NCBI GenBank assembly: GCA_021399435.1
Contig: JAJTUP010000008.1
Location: 124,001 to 188,000, forward strand
Direction: 5' to 3'
DNA: 64,000 nt
Origin: Diaporthe sp. PMI_573
Taxonomy: Eukaryota; Ascomycota; Sordariomycetes; Diaporthales; Diaporthaceae
The notes beneath the pieces are model-generated. The model ran no database searches. It was not told the origin of the DNA and saw nothing but the letters and a program-made list of their open reading frames with translations. Below are positions 32,164 to 43,701 of this stretch, in pieces. A program made the position numbers and the translations under genes. Each line of letters starts with the position of its first letter. The first letter of the stretch is position 1.

Positions 32164-33123
32164 TCAAACGACGTCAAGGGCCTCTCCAGAGACCTCTGAG
32201 AACGTCTCCCGCTTCATGATGTATCTCGCTGTCCACCAGATATCACCGAACTCCATTCCGTCACATGCCTCGTACCAGTCAACTCTCTCGTCTCGGTGGC
32301 CGCAGACCATGTGATTACGACTGATCCCCGCCCGTAAATCACGTATTAGAGCAGGCAAAGGACTAAGCGTAGTGTTGCTATAGTAACTCGATGTCTAGGC
32401 GGCTTCATTGATACCCCCACCGTCGGACATCATTTCCACGCCCTTCTCCTGCATCGTCGTCATAACAGTTGCCGACGATCTGGTTACCACCCGCAGCGAG
32501 GTATGCGTGCCCTCTCATCCAGGCGAGATTCTCAAATCCTTTATAGCACATTCGGTCCGACTGGATCTCGACTACCGCACCACGCCCTGTTCCATGAACA
32601 TGACTTACGTCGACTCCGCGCCGTGCATCCCAACGAGGACGTCCGTGTCGCGCGATGCTTGGATCTGCTCGCGCAGCGTCAGCGCCGCGAAGTGGACAAG
32701 ACGCACATCGGTCTCCGCCGCAGATTGGGCGAGCGCGGCGTCAAGAAGGAATCTGTCAAGATCCATCAGTTTGCGCAAGCTGCGACAGTCAATGTTTGGA
32801 ATATGTCCCCGTTGACCTCTCGTTCCACCAACAGAACAAAGCTTTGGCCTCAAAGAATCTCACGGTCATTGCTCAAAATGTCCCGTCTAAAGCCCTCCCG
32901 CTTCTTGGGCAGATTTGAGATGTGGCCACTGTTTAAGAAGACACTTGAGCCCTGTGAGGTACTGATACGAGTTGAGCTCTGCAAGGGAAATGACTCCCGA
33001 CGCGATCCCACTGGGCAGTGACTTGCGAAGGTCGCAGTCTAGGCCCAACTTCTGCTTGCCGATGTCGAACAGTATGCCATGCTGCGCTATGCAAAATGAG
33101 TCGTTTGAGCCGGCCAGTGACAT
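32164..33123 (-). pseudogene. GT61 (EOGT-like) glycosyltransferase, decayed
   Basis: On the minus strand the order is DSFCIAQHGILFDI..LDCDLRK (33090-32990), then ALAQSAAETDVRLVHFAALT and DTDVLVGMHGA (32740-32615). After a stop and a frame change comes VVEIQSDRMCYKGFENLAWM (~32570-32500). This is the DUF563/GT61 layout seen in fungal EGF-domain O-GlcNAc transferase-like proteins, where TDVLVGxHGAGLTH is followed by VxEI. Lesions: HGAES in place of HGAGLTH, a TAA right after it, a frameshift, and a missing central block. 32164-32358 (ICGHRD-like..GDIWWTARYIMKRE) may be the original C-terminus, but that is tentative. It would act in the secretory pathway if intact. Confidence 0.7.
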
Positions 33124-34214
33124 GACAAATGTCGACTCGGCGCTTGGGGTGAAAGGGCAAGTTAGCCTTGATTGAGATTTCTCAGAGCAGTACTAGACCT
33201 GTGCTCGCGGAAACCCTTCACCAAGGCCGTCGTATATCATCCATGCTACGTTTCTCGGGAAAGCCGGACAATCCAAGTTGGGAGAGAAATGCTTTGTCAG
33301 GCATCGCACCACACAGTTGGGACTCGTCCAAACTGAACGAGTCTCATTTTATCTTTTGCGGTATACGCTTTTTAAAGTTCAGCCTATAGATGCATTTGAC
33401 TAGGATATTGGAAAAGCCCAGTCGATGTGCCACATGGGTTCTCTGTGATCCGGCGAGTGCTGATTGCTTTTTTTTTTAAAAAAAAAAAAAAATGGCGAGT
33501 GTGAAAACCCCTGGCGATGGTGTGCGATAGGTGGTGTGTGTAATCTGCTCCGATGTGACTGCTACCAGCAAAAGTCGTACGATCACACTATTTCCGCCAA
33601 TGACACTGTGAGCAACGCCTGCAGAGCATGGAGAGATGGGATTGTCCCAGGCAGCATGGTGCGCTAAACCAGAGAAGGAGAGTATCGCGTGACCACGGTG
33701 TCTGTCGTTGGCCTCGCAGCCCGCTGCAGGTGTCTTCCTCGCGAATGTCTGGTGTGGGCTGGCTATACGAGGGGCGCCCACGGGGTGAAAGGTCCGCCTG
33801 GAGCCGCAGGATGGCCAATGAGCTGGAAGAGAGACTCGCCGTCGAGGCCATTACTAAGATCGTCACTGAACTGAACAAGATTAACACGCAATGGAGAATT
33901 GAGAGCCAGCCAGCCTGTCTTCTATGCCTAACATAATGAACGAAAAACTAATAATACCAGGCAAGAGAAGAGGTAGCCTTTGGACACCCATGTATGTGCA
34001 TCTCAGCACTGCGTTCCCGGGAGGAATCTCATGTGGACTGACTGATTCGCCCTAGCCTTCCGATCACAGGGTGGCCAACGACTCTCCCGATGCATTTCTC
34101 TGCTCTCCTCGATTGAACCAGGGCGAATCAAGCACACTCACCTCCAACGCAACAGCCTGCAAGGGTCGTCCGCCAGCAGGCTTCACTACAAGCGGCGCGT
34201 GGCAACGCTTCCTA
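33124..34214. other. No supported gene; T10-A16 tract
   Basis: A run of 10 T directly followed by 16 A lies at 33468-33493. A short plus-strand stretch at 33800-33905 (ANELEERLAVEAITKIVTEL) looks coding-like but has no identifiable start, stop context or family. Confidence 0.35.
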
Positions 34215-34607
34215 TCAAAGGCAAGATACGGCGGAGGCGCTGGTGTGCATGGGGACTCCGGGAGCGGCGAGGTCAGGCTTGGGCACGTAAATATCCAGGG
34301 GCGGGTACGCTTCCTCCCCAGCTTGGGCCGCTCGGGGGCCGTGGCTGCCATGTTGACGGGTGTCTTGGGGAACTACCTCAACCTCAGGAAACACATGTTC
34401 GGCCGCTGTAGTTGTATCGGATGTGTCGGTGGTGGAAACGCGGGGATTTTGGTTATCGGCTGAGCCAGCGAATGTATATGGCTGCCCCAGGAGCACGAGG
34501 TCTCCGGGGTCGTTGGACCTAGCTAGTCCGGAGCTCCCGCCCAACGCCGTAGCGCCAGCTGCTCTGGCGCCGGCCGATGTTGCCGTGACCGGAGGATCGG
34601 GGCCAGG

Positions 34608-37389
34608 CAGACTGGCGAATCTATCTACCGATATAGACGAAATGTAGATGTAGATCTACATAGATCTACATCTATCTATCTACTAGAGGTCCATGTGGGT
34701 CATCTATCTATCTGTCCCTCTGGTAGATAGACGAAATGTAGATAGGTGCCAAGACCTTGGCACAATTTTACTAAAAGTAGCGGTACTTATGATCGCTATC
34801 TATTTAATCGCACTTCGGAGTACCGATACTTACTCTCAAATCATCAAATATAAGTTTAAAAATTTCGGTTCGCCTGGGAATTGGATACAGTCAAGTCGAT
34901 GCAGCTCCTCAAGATGGCGTCGCAAGCCGACATTTTCGGGCCTTCACCCGACACTTACAACTCCTCAGAGATGTCTAGCCAGTCAAGCACACCCACGCTA
35001 CCGTCGTCATCTAGCTGTTCTGCGACGACGATAGATTGGGACACAGTATCCGACTCTGTCCGGAGCCAATGGATCCTCTCGACTCGTACTGGGCTAGCTC
35101 CTGGATGGTTTTAGAGTCACGGCTATAACGTCCAAGCCAGAATAGCCAACAATCACCATGGTTTGCCTATATGGCTCTATTGTTACTGTGTCCGGCGAAA
35201 AGCCAACAAGCCAAAAGCCTACGTATCGTCAAATACTCGGAATATCGAAGGCCATCTTGCCAAAGCGCACAATATCTTCCACCCAGATCCCTCAAAGGCT
35301 AAGCGATACGCATCGGAACGAACTTTGAATTAACCAAGCCTCCATGAGTTTGCTGCAAAGAAGCGGAAGAAGGACGACTTTCATGACGAGCTAGTTCTTC
35401 GATTTGACAAAACTAAGTTTCAACGACTACTCGTCCGGTGGATTACCGACGCGAATTTGTCCTTCCGCGTCCCCGAACACAAGGGTCTTCAGAAGATTTT
35501 TCAATACCTCAATCCTCTGGTTCAGGAGACTTCTGCCGTTCTTACACACGAGACGGTTCGCTCTCGGATCATCCATGAGTTCGGCAACTACAAAGCGCAT
35601 GTCATTGACGCGATGTTACGAAGCCCGAGCCAGGTGCACGTCGCATTTGATGGATGGACTTCGAAGAGCAGGCATTTTTCTCCGTAAATGCCTTCTTCCT
35701 AGACGAGGAAACATTTCAGCCTCGAAAAATTATGCTCGGCCTTCCAAATTTAACAATATCTCACACGGGAGAGAACGTCTCCGCAGTTATTAAGAAGGTA
35801 CTAAACGAGTTTAAGCTAATCGCAAACAATAAAGTCGGATACATTATTCTCGACAACGCCTCGAATAATAATCGAGCAGTTAAAACGTTAGGTTCTATAC
35901 TTTAGTAGTAAAACCCAGTACGCAGAAGGATCCGATACTTTAGGCACATTCTCCACCTTATTGCGAAGGCCATGCTCCTTGTCAACGATGAAGATACTCT
36001 CGAGGACCTTGATCCGGATGACTTTAGCAAATAGACAAAGAGAGGTCCAGTTGGAAAACTATACATCCTTGTAGTTTGGGTCTATCGATTAAACAAGGCC
36101 ACTTCTATTCTGCGTAAGCTACAAGAAGAAGATCCTAACAAGAGCTATCCCGGTACTCTTGACGCAGTTCTCGATAACAATACGCGTTGGCTCTCGCAAT
36201 ATTACATGATTGAGCGAGCTATTAAGCTCCGCCGCTACCTCGAAGAGCTTATTGATATAATTATACAGTTGGGCAAAAAGATTTTACGGGCTCCATTGAA
36301 ATCGACGGAGCTGCGCAGCTCGCTTCCTCCGTGTCTCGAGCAAGCAAATCTCCTCTCCGATGCGGATTGGGATGCACTGAATTGGTTTAAGGATATTCTC
36401 AGCATATTCGAATCTTGTCTTTTGCGGCTTGAAGGGGATGGCCAAACCCGGGTCTGTAAGGGAGGAATCGAGGCACAGTACGGGAGCATCTGGCAGGTAG
36501 CTGTTGCCTACAAATTCCTTCTTACGACGCTTGAGAAAGCGAAGATCGAGGCTATAGGTCGGCCAGAACCCAACTACTATGCCTCCTGCATCAACTCTGC
36601 TTGGGCTAAGCTTAACAAGTACTACACGAAACTCGACGAGACGCCGATATATTATGCGGCCACGGTTCTTCATCCCGGAATACAATAGGCATTCTTGACA
36701 AAGGCGTACGGCGGAAAGGAGGACTGGCTGCGTACGGCTCGGCAGCTTGTCCAAGCGCTGTGGGATGAGGAGTATCGCGACCTTCCTGCACAGTGGGAGA
36801 TTGCAAACAGCAATCTTCCCGAAGCTGTGAGGGCGCGAGAGTACAATCCGTTTGATTCATTCCAGGACGAGCTTATGTCTAGTACAAACCATGGATATGA
36901 GCTCCTTAAAGATGAGTTCGAGAGGTGGTTATCTACCAAGAACGATATATATTCAAAGCATGACAACCCTCTTGAATACTGGTCTGCTAAGCCGTTTGAG
37001 TATCCTCGTGTAGCCAAAATGGCGATCGACGTCTTATCAATTCCCGCAATGGCTGCTGAGTGCGAGAGGACGTTTTCCTCTGCTGGTAGCATGGTCTCAC
37101 CTAGACGACACCGGCTAGATGCGAGCATAATTGCTGTTACTCAGACGGTGAGATTATGGCTAAGAGCAGGGCTGTTGGAGGAATATGATGGGTTGCTGAA
37201 GGAGATGGGTGACGGCATGATCGAGGCTGTGGGCTAGGGTATCATGGTCCGTGCACCATCTATCTACTAAATCTATCTACATCTACATGTAGCCTACATC
37301 TATCTATCTACATTAGAGATGCTTACTAATCGTCTACATCTATCTACTTGAGGCCCTGGTAGATAGATGTAGATAGATTCGCCACCCTG
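34608..37389 (+). mobile_element. hAT transposon with exact 8-bp target duplication
   Basis: The left terminus CAGACTGGCGAATCTATCTA and the reverse complement of the right terminus (CAGGGTGGCGAATCTATCTA) match except for two positions. GGGCCAGG flanks both sides (34600-34607 and 37390-37397). Both subterminal regions are dense in TAGATAGATGTAGATC-like words, likely transposase binding sites. At 2782 bp it carries a whole but mutated transposase. It belongs to a different family from the hAT element at 10619. Confidence 0.95.
34881..37237 (+). pseudogene. hAT transposase, several stops and a frameshift
   Basis: Reading through lesions, the order is a BED finger (LYCYCVRRKA..GHLAKAHNI, ~35180-35290), the start of the RNase H-like core (VHVAFDGWTSKS, ~35635), VGYIILDNASNNNRAVKTLG, a helical insertion, and the hATC dimerisation domain near the C-terminus (FEYPRVAKMAIDVLSIPAMA then ECERTFSSAGSMVS). 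Lesions: TAG at 35112, TAA near 35329, a frameshift near 35670, and TAG at 35903, ~36032 and 36686. The 36686 TAG follows LHPGIQ, where hAT proteins usually have Trp. No active enzyme can be made from this copy. Confidence 0.9.
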
Positions 37390-37876
37390 GGGCCAGGTGG
37401 GGCAAGGTCCGCAGTGGTGCTGGTGGTAGGACTGGAAGAACTGGAAGCGCTGATGGCGCTGGCTTCGTCTCCGCCGTATCCCTTGCCAACCTTATTGGTG
37501 GCGAGCCGCCCTGGACGGTCAGACGCCTTCCTCAGCGTTTGTTGAGGGCTTTTGGGAGCGTTGATCTTGGACTTAGGCCAATGTTGTTGCTGTTTACGTT
37601 AGCGGTCCGGCTGGGCACCAAGGGACAGGAGTTAGCCACGATCATTTCGCACAAAAGTGGCTACTCCCCGTCAAGATCCAAATTGGACGCGGCATTAGAG
37701 TAGGATTCGTGGAATACCTCAGGGTCCTGCTTGCCTGGCTCATGACTATTGCCGAACAATGTCGCCTTCCTGTCCGTATCGGCGTCCGTAGCGCCATGGC
37801 TTCGCGATGATGTGACCGGAGGACGAGAAGAGCGAGTATGATGCGAGAAGATTCTGTAGGGAAAATGGGTGAGCAT

Positions 37877-38796
37877 GAGAAAGAGGGCGAAGCAGGACTA
37901 CATCCGTGCTCGATGGTGCTCATTTAAGGTCGAATTGCCCTGTCTGGTATCATCTCTGTGCCGTTTCACGATATTATCAGTCTGGTCCGCCAACATCTTC
38001 ACGGCGCGGTTGCCCGCATACAATATGATTGGTCTCAGACGTGGGCCAACTGCACCAGAAGCCTGGCATCCCCCAGGCCGTGCTGCTCTTTCTGCTATCA
38101 GGTGCTGGAACTGATATGCCGCACTTCTCCGGCGGATCTGATGAAATTAAGAGTGACCAGATACATAGATCATGTCTGCGCCTCAAACTTGTACACCATA
38201 AGCCTGCCGGCTCTTCGTGCGTTACCCACAAGTTCAGGAAGTTTGAGAAAAACTGAATTCTCAAACCCCGTCCAGAGACCGCAGTCCCGGGCCCGCCAAA
38301 CAGATTTCGTCTGGCATTGGCTACCTGCAGCTCCATTCCCGCCAACACGTCAGGAGACGTCAGTGGTTGAGCCCCCGACCGATGATGGTGGTCAATTGCC
38401 AAGCCGAGCACAGCAGGTGGGCTGATGCGTGTCTGGTGTGGTTCGGCGGCCATGGAGACGTGTCGTGGGGGATCTTACGGCAAAGCCTGGCGTCGGGTTC
38501 CTGATAGACACCAAGTGTGGCTTTCGTACAAACACGTGCAGACGAGTGATCCTAACATATCTAGAGTGTTGATGTGACTGGTCGATTTCACACTAGCGGC
38601 AACGTGCATGAGAAGACGGCTAGGACACACTATTTCCGGCATTGTGTGCGAGGCAACGGGAGCAAGCAGACGTCCTCCGAATTTTATGGCGACGGTGACA
38701 TGATCCGGTCCAAGCCACTGAATCCTGGTCGAGCACGGCCACTCTGATTAGCGTCACATTGACATGTAGATCGTTTAGAATTCATCCCACAGGCAT
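37877..38796. other. No supported gene
   Basis: A 158-codon minus-strand ORF (37977-38453) overlaps a plus-strand ORF of similar length. Neither has a motif or convincing splice sites. This may include upstream exons of the hAT-split gene. Confidence 0.35.
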
Positions 38797-38813
38797 ACAC
38801 ACACACACACACA
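38797..38813. repeat. (AC)n microsatellite at LINE 3' end
   Basis: A 17-bp AC run directly follows, in element orientation, the end of the LINE 3' region (..GGGCGGAATAAATTG), so it may be the tail generated at target-primed reverse transcription. Confidence 0.6.
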
Positions 38814-40600
38814 ATTTATTCCGCCCGGCGGGCTTAACCCGAAAGGGCAACTATTAACAATTTGACCATACATTTCCCAAGATATGCCTTGATCTCCTTA
38901 AATCCCATGCAAAGTCCATTCTAGCTTATTTGCCTTCTTCTGCCATTTCTCTTCGGATTCTCGTGGGTTAGTAGGATTAATAGTAGGCTGGCTTGGAGGC
39001 GATTCTCCAAGTGTTCAACGTCCTATCCTCGGCGGCTGAAGCGGTGCCTGCTGTCCGTGGCACGAGGTGATGGGTGTGGGTTCGGTGGCGGAGGGTGGTG
39101 GGTGATCGGTTAAGTGTTTTAGTTGCCCGACGGTTGGTTTGCGTCAAGTCGGCCCGTGGCTATTGCGAATCGTATCGTTGCCCGGACGGCCTCTAAGTTT
39201 GGAGACCAGTTTTTGTTATCTGATGCTGATTTTCCTCCTAGATAGAAAGAAATGTTGCTTCTGTGAGTGTTTGTATACCGGAGCATCTCCATCCGGTACG
39301 CCGTCCATTTTCTACATCGGAAGAGGAAGTGTTTTACTGTCTCTGCTGCTTGTCCACATGCGCACTGCTCTGACGGGGCTACCCCGATTCGGTGGAGGTA
39401 AGCGTTGAGTCTTGCCATGCCTGTTCTGAGTTGAGCAAGCACAGTGGCTTCCTTCCATGTTAGACGGTCATAGAGTTGCGTTGTGTGTTTGCCTGGCAAT
39501 GCTGTGTCGACTCTCTTAGAGTGATTTCCAACCTTTTCTGGCAAGTGCTTGCTGGTGCCTGTCTTGGAACGAGCTATGTTGAGAGTAGTCGACCGCATCC
39601 TGGGCGTTTCTGTTTCTGGAGTGGCACCGGGATGAGTGGCCTCTCTGGCATTTTCCTTGGCAATTTTTAGGAGCTTGTCTCCTTCGCTCGCAGGGAGCCA
39701 TCGTATTGTCACTATGTTTCCGCGTTTGCGCATTTCTCCGACAGCCTCATAGATGTGGCGGGTATGCTGTTGGCCAGACTGCTGTCGAGGTTGCCGAAGG
39801 GTGAGAACGGCCGCTTTGTTGTTGCTTGATAGCACGATACTGCTAGATCTGAGCATTGGTAGCGTGCTCAAAGCGCGTTCCATCGCTGCCAGCTCTCCGG
39901 AGTATGGGTTCTGTTCCGATCTTGCGCCAAGCGTAGAGGAAAAGGTCCCAAGCTTTGGGCTACCAAAGACGGACGCGGGCAGCGAGACAGCTCCCCCAAT
40001 TCCCACCACGCCGTTTCGTGCTGAGCTGCTTACGGCGATGCGCACATCGTAGTTGTCCGCTGACTGCGTCGCTGTCAAGTCCTCAGTAATGGTCTGTATG
40101 CGTTCCTCCCATGGCGATAGCGTGAACGGGTTGATGATTTCTAACTTCTCCATTGCTATGCCTTTCAGTGCGTCTGCCACCTGGTATAGCGGCGAGCGGT
40201 GTCGTTTTCTGAACTTCCGCATTCGAGACGTGTTTCTGCGTAGTGGATTGGTATCTGGCAGGGTGTGAATGTCGGTCCACAGCTTGGTGGCCCGTCTCCA
40301 GAACCGGTCTCGTGCGCTGGCGATGTGAGCCTCCGCTTCTGCTACACTCGTTGCCTAGGTGCCTGATAGTTGGATGGGTAGCAACAGATGCAGACTGCTC
40401 AGGCGTGAGATCAATGGGGCGGCGCTTGGAGATCGAGTGACCGATACTGCAAGACTGCTGCATAAGCGCCTGCTGTGGTTTCTGTCCCCGAAGGATGCCC
40501 CATAAGTCGGCAGAGATGTTCCGCCCCAAGTAATTTCTTTGAAAAGGGGCCGAATTGCCCCATCCCAGAGCGAGGTTGCGGAGAGCATCGCTGACGTTTA
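38814..40600 (-). mobile_element. 5'-truncated Tad-like LINE, 3' portion
   Basis: In minus orientation the segment carries the end of a reverse-transcriptase polyprotein (RNase H and Cys-rich tail), a short 3' UTR with GGGTTAAGCCCGCCGGGCGG, and a simple TG repeat tail. The upstream boundary near 40600 falls inside coding sequence, as is usual for 5'-truncated LINEs. No reverse transcriptase motifs are present. Confidence 0.75.
39119..40222 (-). pseudogene. LINE RNase H and zinc-knuckle C-terminus (367 aa)
   Basis: The frame is open for 367 codons. RNase H landmarks are visible (IAVSSSARNGVVGIGGAV, GELAAMERALSTLP, VLSSNNKAAVLTL, IRWLPASEGD), followed by the LINE C-terminal CACGQ..HFLFRC zinc-binding motif. 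However, the first catalytic Asp (TDGSA type) is Ser, the third (SDSKAA type) is Asn, and the His of the PAHEG motif is Ser. Only the ELAAMERA Glu remains, so the RNase H is dead although the frame is open. The fragment lacks the upstream endonuclease and reverse transcriptase. Confidence 0.8.
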
Positions 40601-41054
40601 CTATGCCGGAATTAGCGTGATCTGGGTAATTACCTTGGAGTACGTACCATTTTGATCAAATTGATTGTCTGCATTGTAACGCAGATTGTAAGCTATTGTA
40701 GGGTACTCTAGCCCCAGGATCTCGCCGAGCTCGAGGACGACTTCCAGGACTGCATTTTTGTAGATGCAGGCACGGACGCAGAGACAGAGTCTGTTTATTC
40801 ACGTTGAAATGTAAATAGGTTGGCTTTCGAGATATATAATATTATCGTATTGAGGTAGCAAGTCTGGGAGTTTTGGCGAAGAAACGAGCACGGAGCCGTT
40901 GCACGGGGGTATGGACCTCTTGTACCCGCACAGCCAATTTTGGTGTGATCGGTACCTCATCCCCGACGAATACCAATGACACCAGACTGTATGTGCGTAT
41001 ATCATTCCACCGACGCCGTTTCGTAGTCACCAAATAGTACTTGGAAGCACGTGA
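40601..41054. other. No supported gene
   Basis: Intergenic sequence between the LINE and a palindrome. No features recognised. Confidence 0.4.
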
Positions 41055-41096
41055 TAAATGACGCGTCATAAACCTCGGGTTTATGACCGTCATTTA
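41055..41096. repeat. Near-perfect palindrome, ~19-bp arms
   Basis: TAAATGACGCGTCATAAACC is followed after three bases by GGTTTATGACCGTCATTTA. It would form a stem of 19-20 pairs with one mismatch or bulge. The word GGTAATTTACCTC recurs twice just downstream (41108-41137). Confidence 0.8.
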
Positions 41097-41556
41097 CCTA
41101 GGGGTTTTGGTAATTTACCTCCTGGTAATTTACCTCGAGGCATCCCTAGTTGGGACGTAATGTATCACATTAGCGGAGAAAACGGGGGCCACGGTTTGGC
41201 ATCATGCACTTTGGCGACTGCAAAACAACAACTTGGCAATACATCTCACATCATAATGGAATTGATACCAGACTGGGGCTCTCAGCAACTCCGTAACTAT
41301 GATCTGGCTGGTATGAATGTGACTGTAATGGCAGGGTTTGTATCTCTTAACTCCACGACTTGGGATTCGCAACCCAGATAACATGCCCTTCATCGTCTCT
41401 CAGGCTGTAAATTCTTCTCTGAAATCAGCCAGATAGCCCATTCCAAAGCTATAAAATCAAGTTGCTGCTGAACATGTACATGCAGGCAATTCTGGGCTCT
41501 TGTTAAGAAGATGGTTTCAGTTACGTGATACCTAAGGCACAATATATCAACAAAGT

Positions 41557-42256
41557 GTAACAGTTGTACCTGCTAACATGTCTTAGCACCATCCTGAAAA
41601 TTTCGCCACGCGCGGTCGACGCGTCCGACGCGTTGGGTCACGGAGTTCCTGACTGGGTTCTCCGCACTAATAGTGAGACCGTTAGTCTGCGTCCCTCGCA
41701 CTGAACTACTGGTCAGTCTGGTTGAGTTACACTGGACTACCAGTGTGGTCCGAGAGGCCTGCACTGAACCATCGGTGTAGTCCGAGAGACGTCACACTGA
41801 ACCAATAGTGCATGGACTATTAGTCTGGACTACAGTGTGCACTAATAGTGCTCTTAATGGTCCGCACTATTAGGAGCCCTGTCGAATCTCACCAGACAGA
41901 TTCGAAGGATATCACTGGGAACACTATATAGCTCCTGTGTAAGAGAAGAAGGCAGCATGCACCTTCTGTGTTTGCCGTGATTAATGAAATACATACCGGG
42001 ACATTAGTATGAGGCTGTGAGAGGTTTCCTGCGACGCAAATTGACAGCGAATAATTGACGACCGTTTCTGCGCATTTAGGAAGCCGACGAGTTCAACGTC
42101 TGTGGAGGTGTTCACCAGACAACCCACATTGGTTGGCTCGATGCTGCGCCGGGCGTCTGCTCTGCTGGCGTCAATGGCAGCGGCAGAATTAAGATGATGG
42201 CCGGTGTTAATGAATTACACAGGAGCTATATAGTGTTCCCAGTGATATCCTTCGAA
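41557..42256. mobile_element. LTR-like remnant with a 42-bp perfect inverted repeat
   Basis: 41901-41942 and 42215-42256 are exact reverse complements (42 of 42) and both contain TATATAG, a promoter-like core. The left part (41690-41870) holds imperfect units containing CACTGAACC and GTCCGAGAG. The right copy is preceded by GGCCGGTGTTAATGAA, similar to the starts of the two solo LTRs. I interpret this as two LTR fragments of one family in opposite orientation. No internal retroelement genes remain. Confidence 0.55.
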
Positions 42257-42556
42257 TCTACGTCCTACATGGAAAATGGAATGGCTTCCGTCATATTTGA
42301 TGGTCAACAATAATAACCTATGCACTGATAACATTTGGCTGATGGCTCAACTAGACATCCTACATAGTCAGCTCCTCAACTCCAACCTCCATCCTCGTCT
42401 TTCCTTCGAGACTCTGTCTGGCCTTATTCCAGTTGGCCGTGCTGCCCGGCAAGGCGTGACTGGCCTTCCAGTGAGCCAACCAGGATAGGATATCCTCTGG
42501 CGACGGTAGCTTAACGATGCCTTCCTCCATTTCCTCCTCCGCGGTATAAGTCTCAT

Positions 42557-43475
42557 CATGGCAGGTCTTAAGCCTCTGCCTCAGGCTTTCGAAATCAACC
42601 AACTTAGTAACACCCTTACCCGCTACAGCCGAGTCCTCCTGCCTCACCAGCCCGTAACCCCCAAGACATGCTCGTCTCCGCAGGTCAATTCGACATCACT
42701 GTCACCGTCGGCTAGAAGCAATACGACCGGATGGAACTTATTGACGTTGCGCAGGACGAGAGCCCCAGACTGTGGATGGATAAAGATGTTTCAGGTTAAA
42801 GGCCCTGATAGCATGGGCACGCTTTTTATGGATAAAGTTTCCGCGCCTCTGGCTACCTGTGAGCCGACACTTGTTGCTTGCTAGCTGCTCCAGAGGATGC
42901 AAAGCCTTTACTATTTCTGGCGGCGTTAATTTTGAAGTCCTCGCAGATTGGATGTCTCGTGCTCCGGTCTTCGTCTTTGATGACGCCGGAGCTCCTGTAT
43001 GTTTTACTCGTGCAGTCTCAGGAGTAATACTAAATTAGTATTTAGTATATTTAGTTAGTATTAGTATTAATAGAATATTAAATCCACTTTTTTTGGTATA
43101 GTATGTCTTAGTAATTAATTACTTTAGTATTAAGAAAATACTAAACTAATTAGTTAAACTAATTTCAATCCTGCTTTCCCGTGCTCTTCTATGACAACAC
43201 ACCTGGTGAGCCGGGTAATTTCACCTTTCCGAGCCTAGAGAAACCGTTCATATTGTGTCAGAAGACGCTCACAATTTGTAACTTGCGACTATGAATCAAT
43301 CCCAAGCACATGGAGCACGATCTCTACTTCAACTGCTGTTTGGACCGATGCGGCCAACTGTCAGGTGTGCTCACAGGCAGGTGTTGCAAATCCAAAAAAA
43401 TGCGATATAATTCCTAGTTGTACACCTGTTATTACTACAGTCTACACAACAACATATACTACTATTTCTTAAGCA
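42557..43475 (+). other. Degraded coding DNA of unknown identity, with an AT-rich insert
   Basis: Coding-like stretches appear in the plus strand in different frames: SAGQFDITVTVG then a TAG (~42690-42716), [20 protein letters not shown] (~42905-42965), SCFPVLFYDNTPGEPGNFTF (~43170-43230) and CQVCSQAGVANPKKCDIIPS ending TYTTIS-stop (~43360-43472). The Cys content and Thr-rich end suggest a secreted protein. 43020-43165 is an AT-rich block with TAGTATT repeats. I cannot name the family. Confidence 0.3.
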
Positions 43476-43678
43476 GTGTGATGGAATCAGCGGCGTATGG
43501 TTGAAGAATACCCTGGAAAGGTTAGAATTTAAGTCCTAAGTATGGTTTTGGTGTGAGCACGAACTTAATCGCGGGAATTTTGGTGAATTACAGGACTTAA
43601 TCGTTCGGCGATGTAATTTAAACCCTTGGGAAATGTCTGTAGATTTCGTTCTGAATCCGATCACAATTCCTTTTTGAC

Positions 43679-43701
43679 TTTTTTTTTTTTTAAAAAAAAA
43701 A
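43679..43701. repeat. T13-A10 tract
   Basis: Thirteen T directly followed by ten A, like the tract at 33468-33493. It is self-complementary and flanked by no recognisable element. Confidence 0.6.

Larger units (their letters stand above)
34215..37612 (-). pseudogene. Low-complexity gene of unknown family split by a hAT element
   Basis: Minus-strand coding DNA at 37390-37612 reads QQHWPKSKINAPKSPQQTLR and later GYGGDEASAISASSSSSP. It starts after a plausible intron end (GCTAAC branch site followed by AAACAG). At 34607 it continues in the same frame as PDPPVTATSAGARAAGAT and ends SAVSCL-stop at 34215. The intervening 2.8 kb is a hAT insertion. Counting one copy of the 8-bp duplication, the frame is continuous. 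An upstream exon may lie at 37661-37876 (HHTRSSRPPVTSSRSHGATD). The product is Ser/Pro/Thr-rich and otherwise unrecognised; it could be a cytoplasmic tail or a disordered regulator. Confidence 0.55.

Noticed and set aside
37977..38453. 158-codon minus-strand ORF
   Set aside because: It overlaps a plus-strand ORF of equal length, has no motif or splice support, and a composition typical of chance frames.
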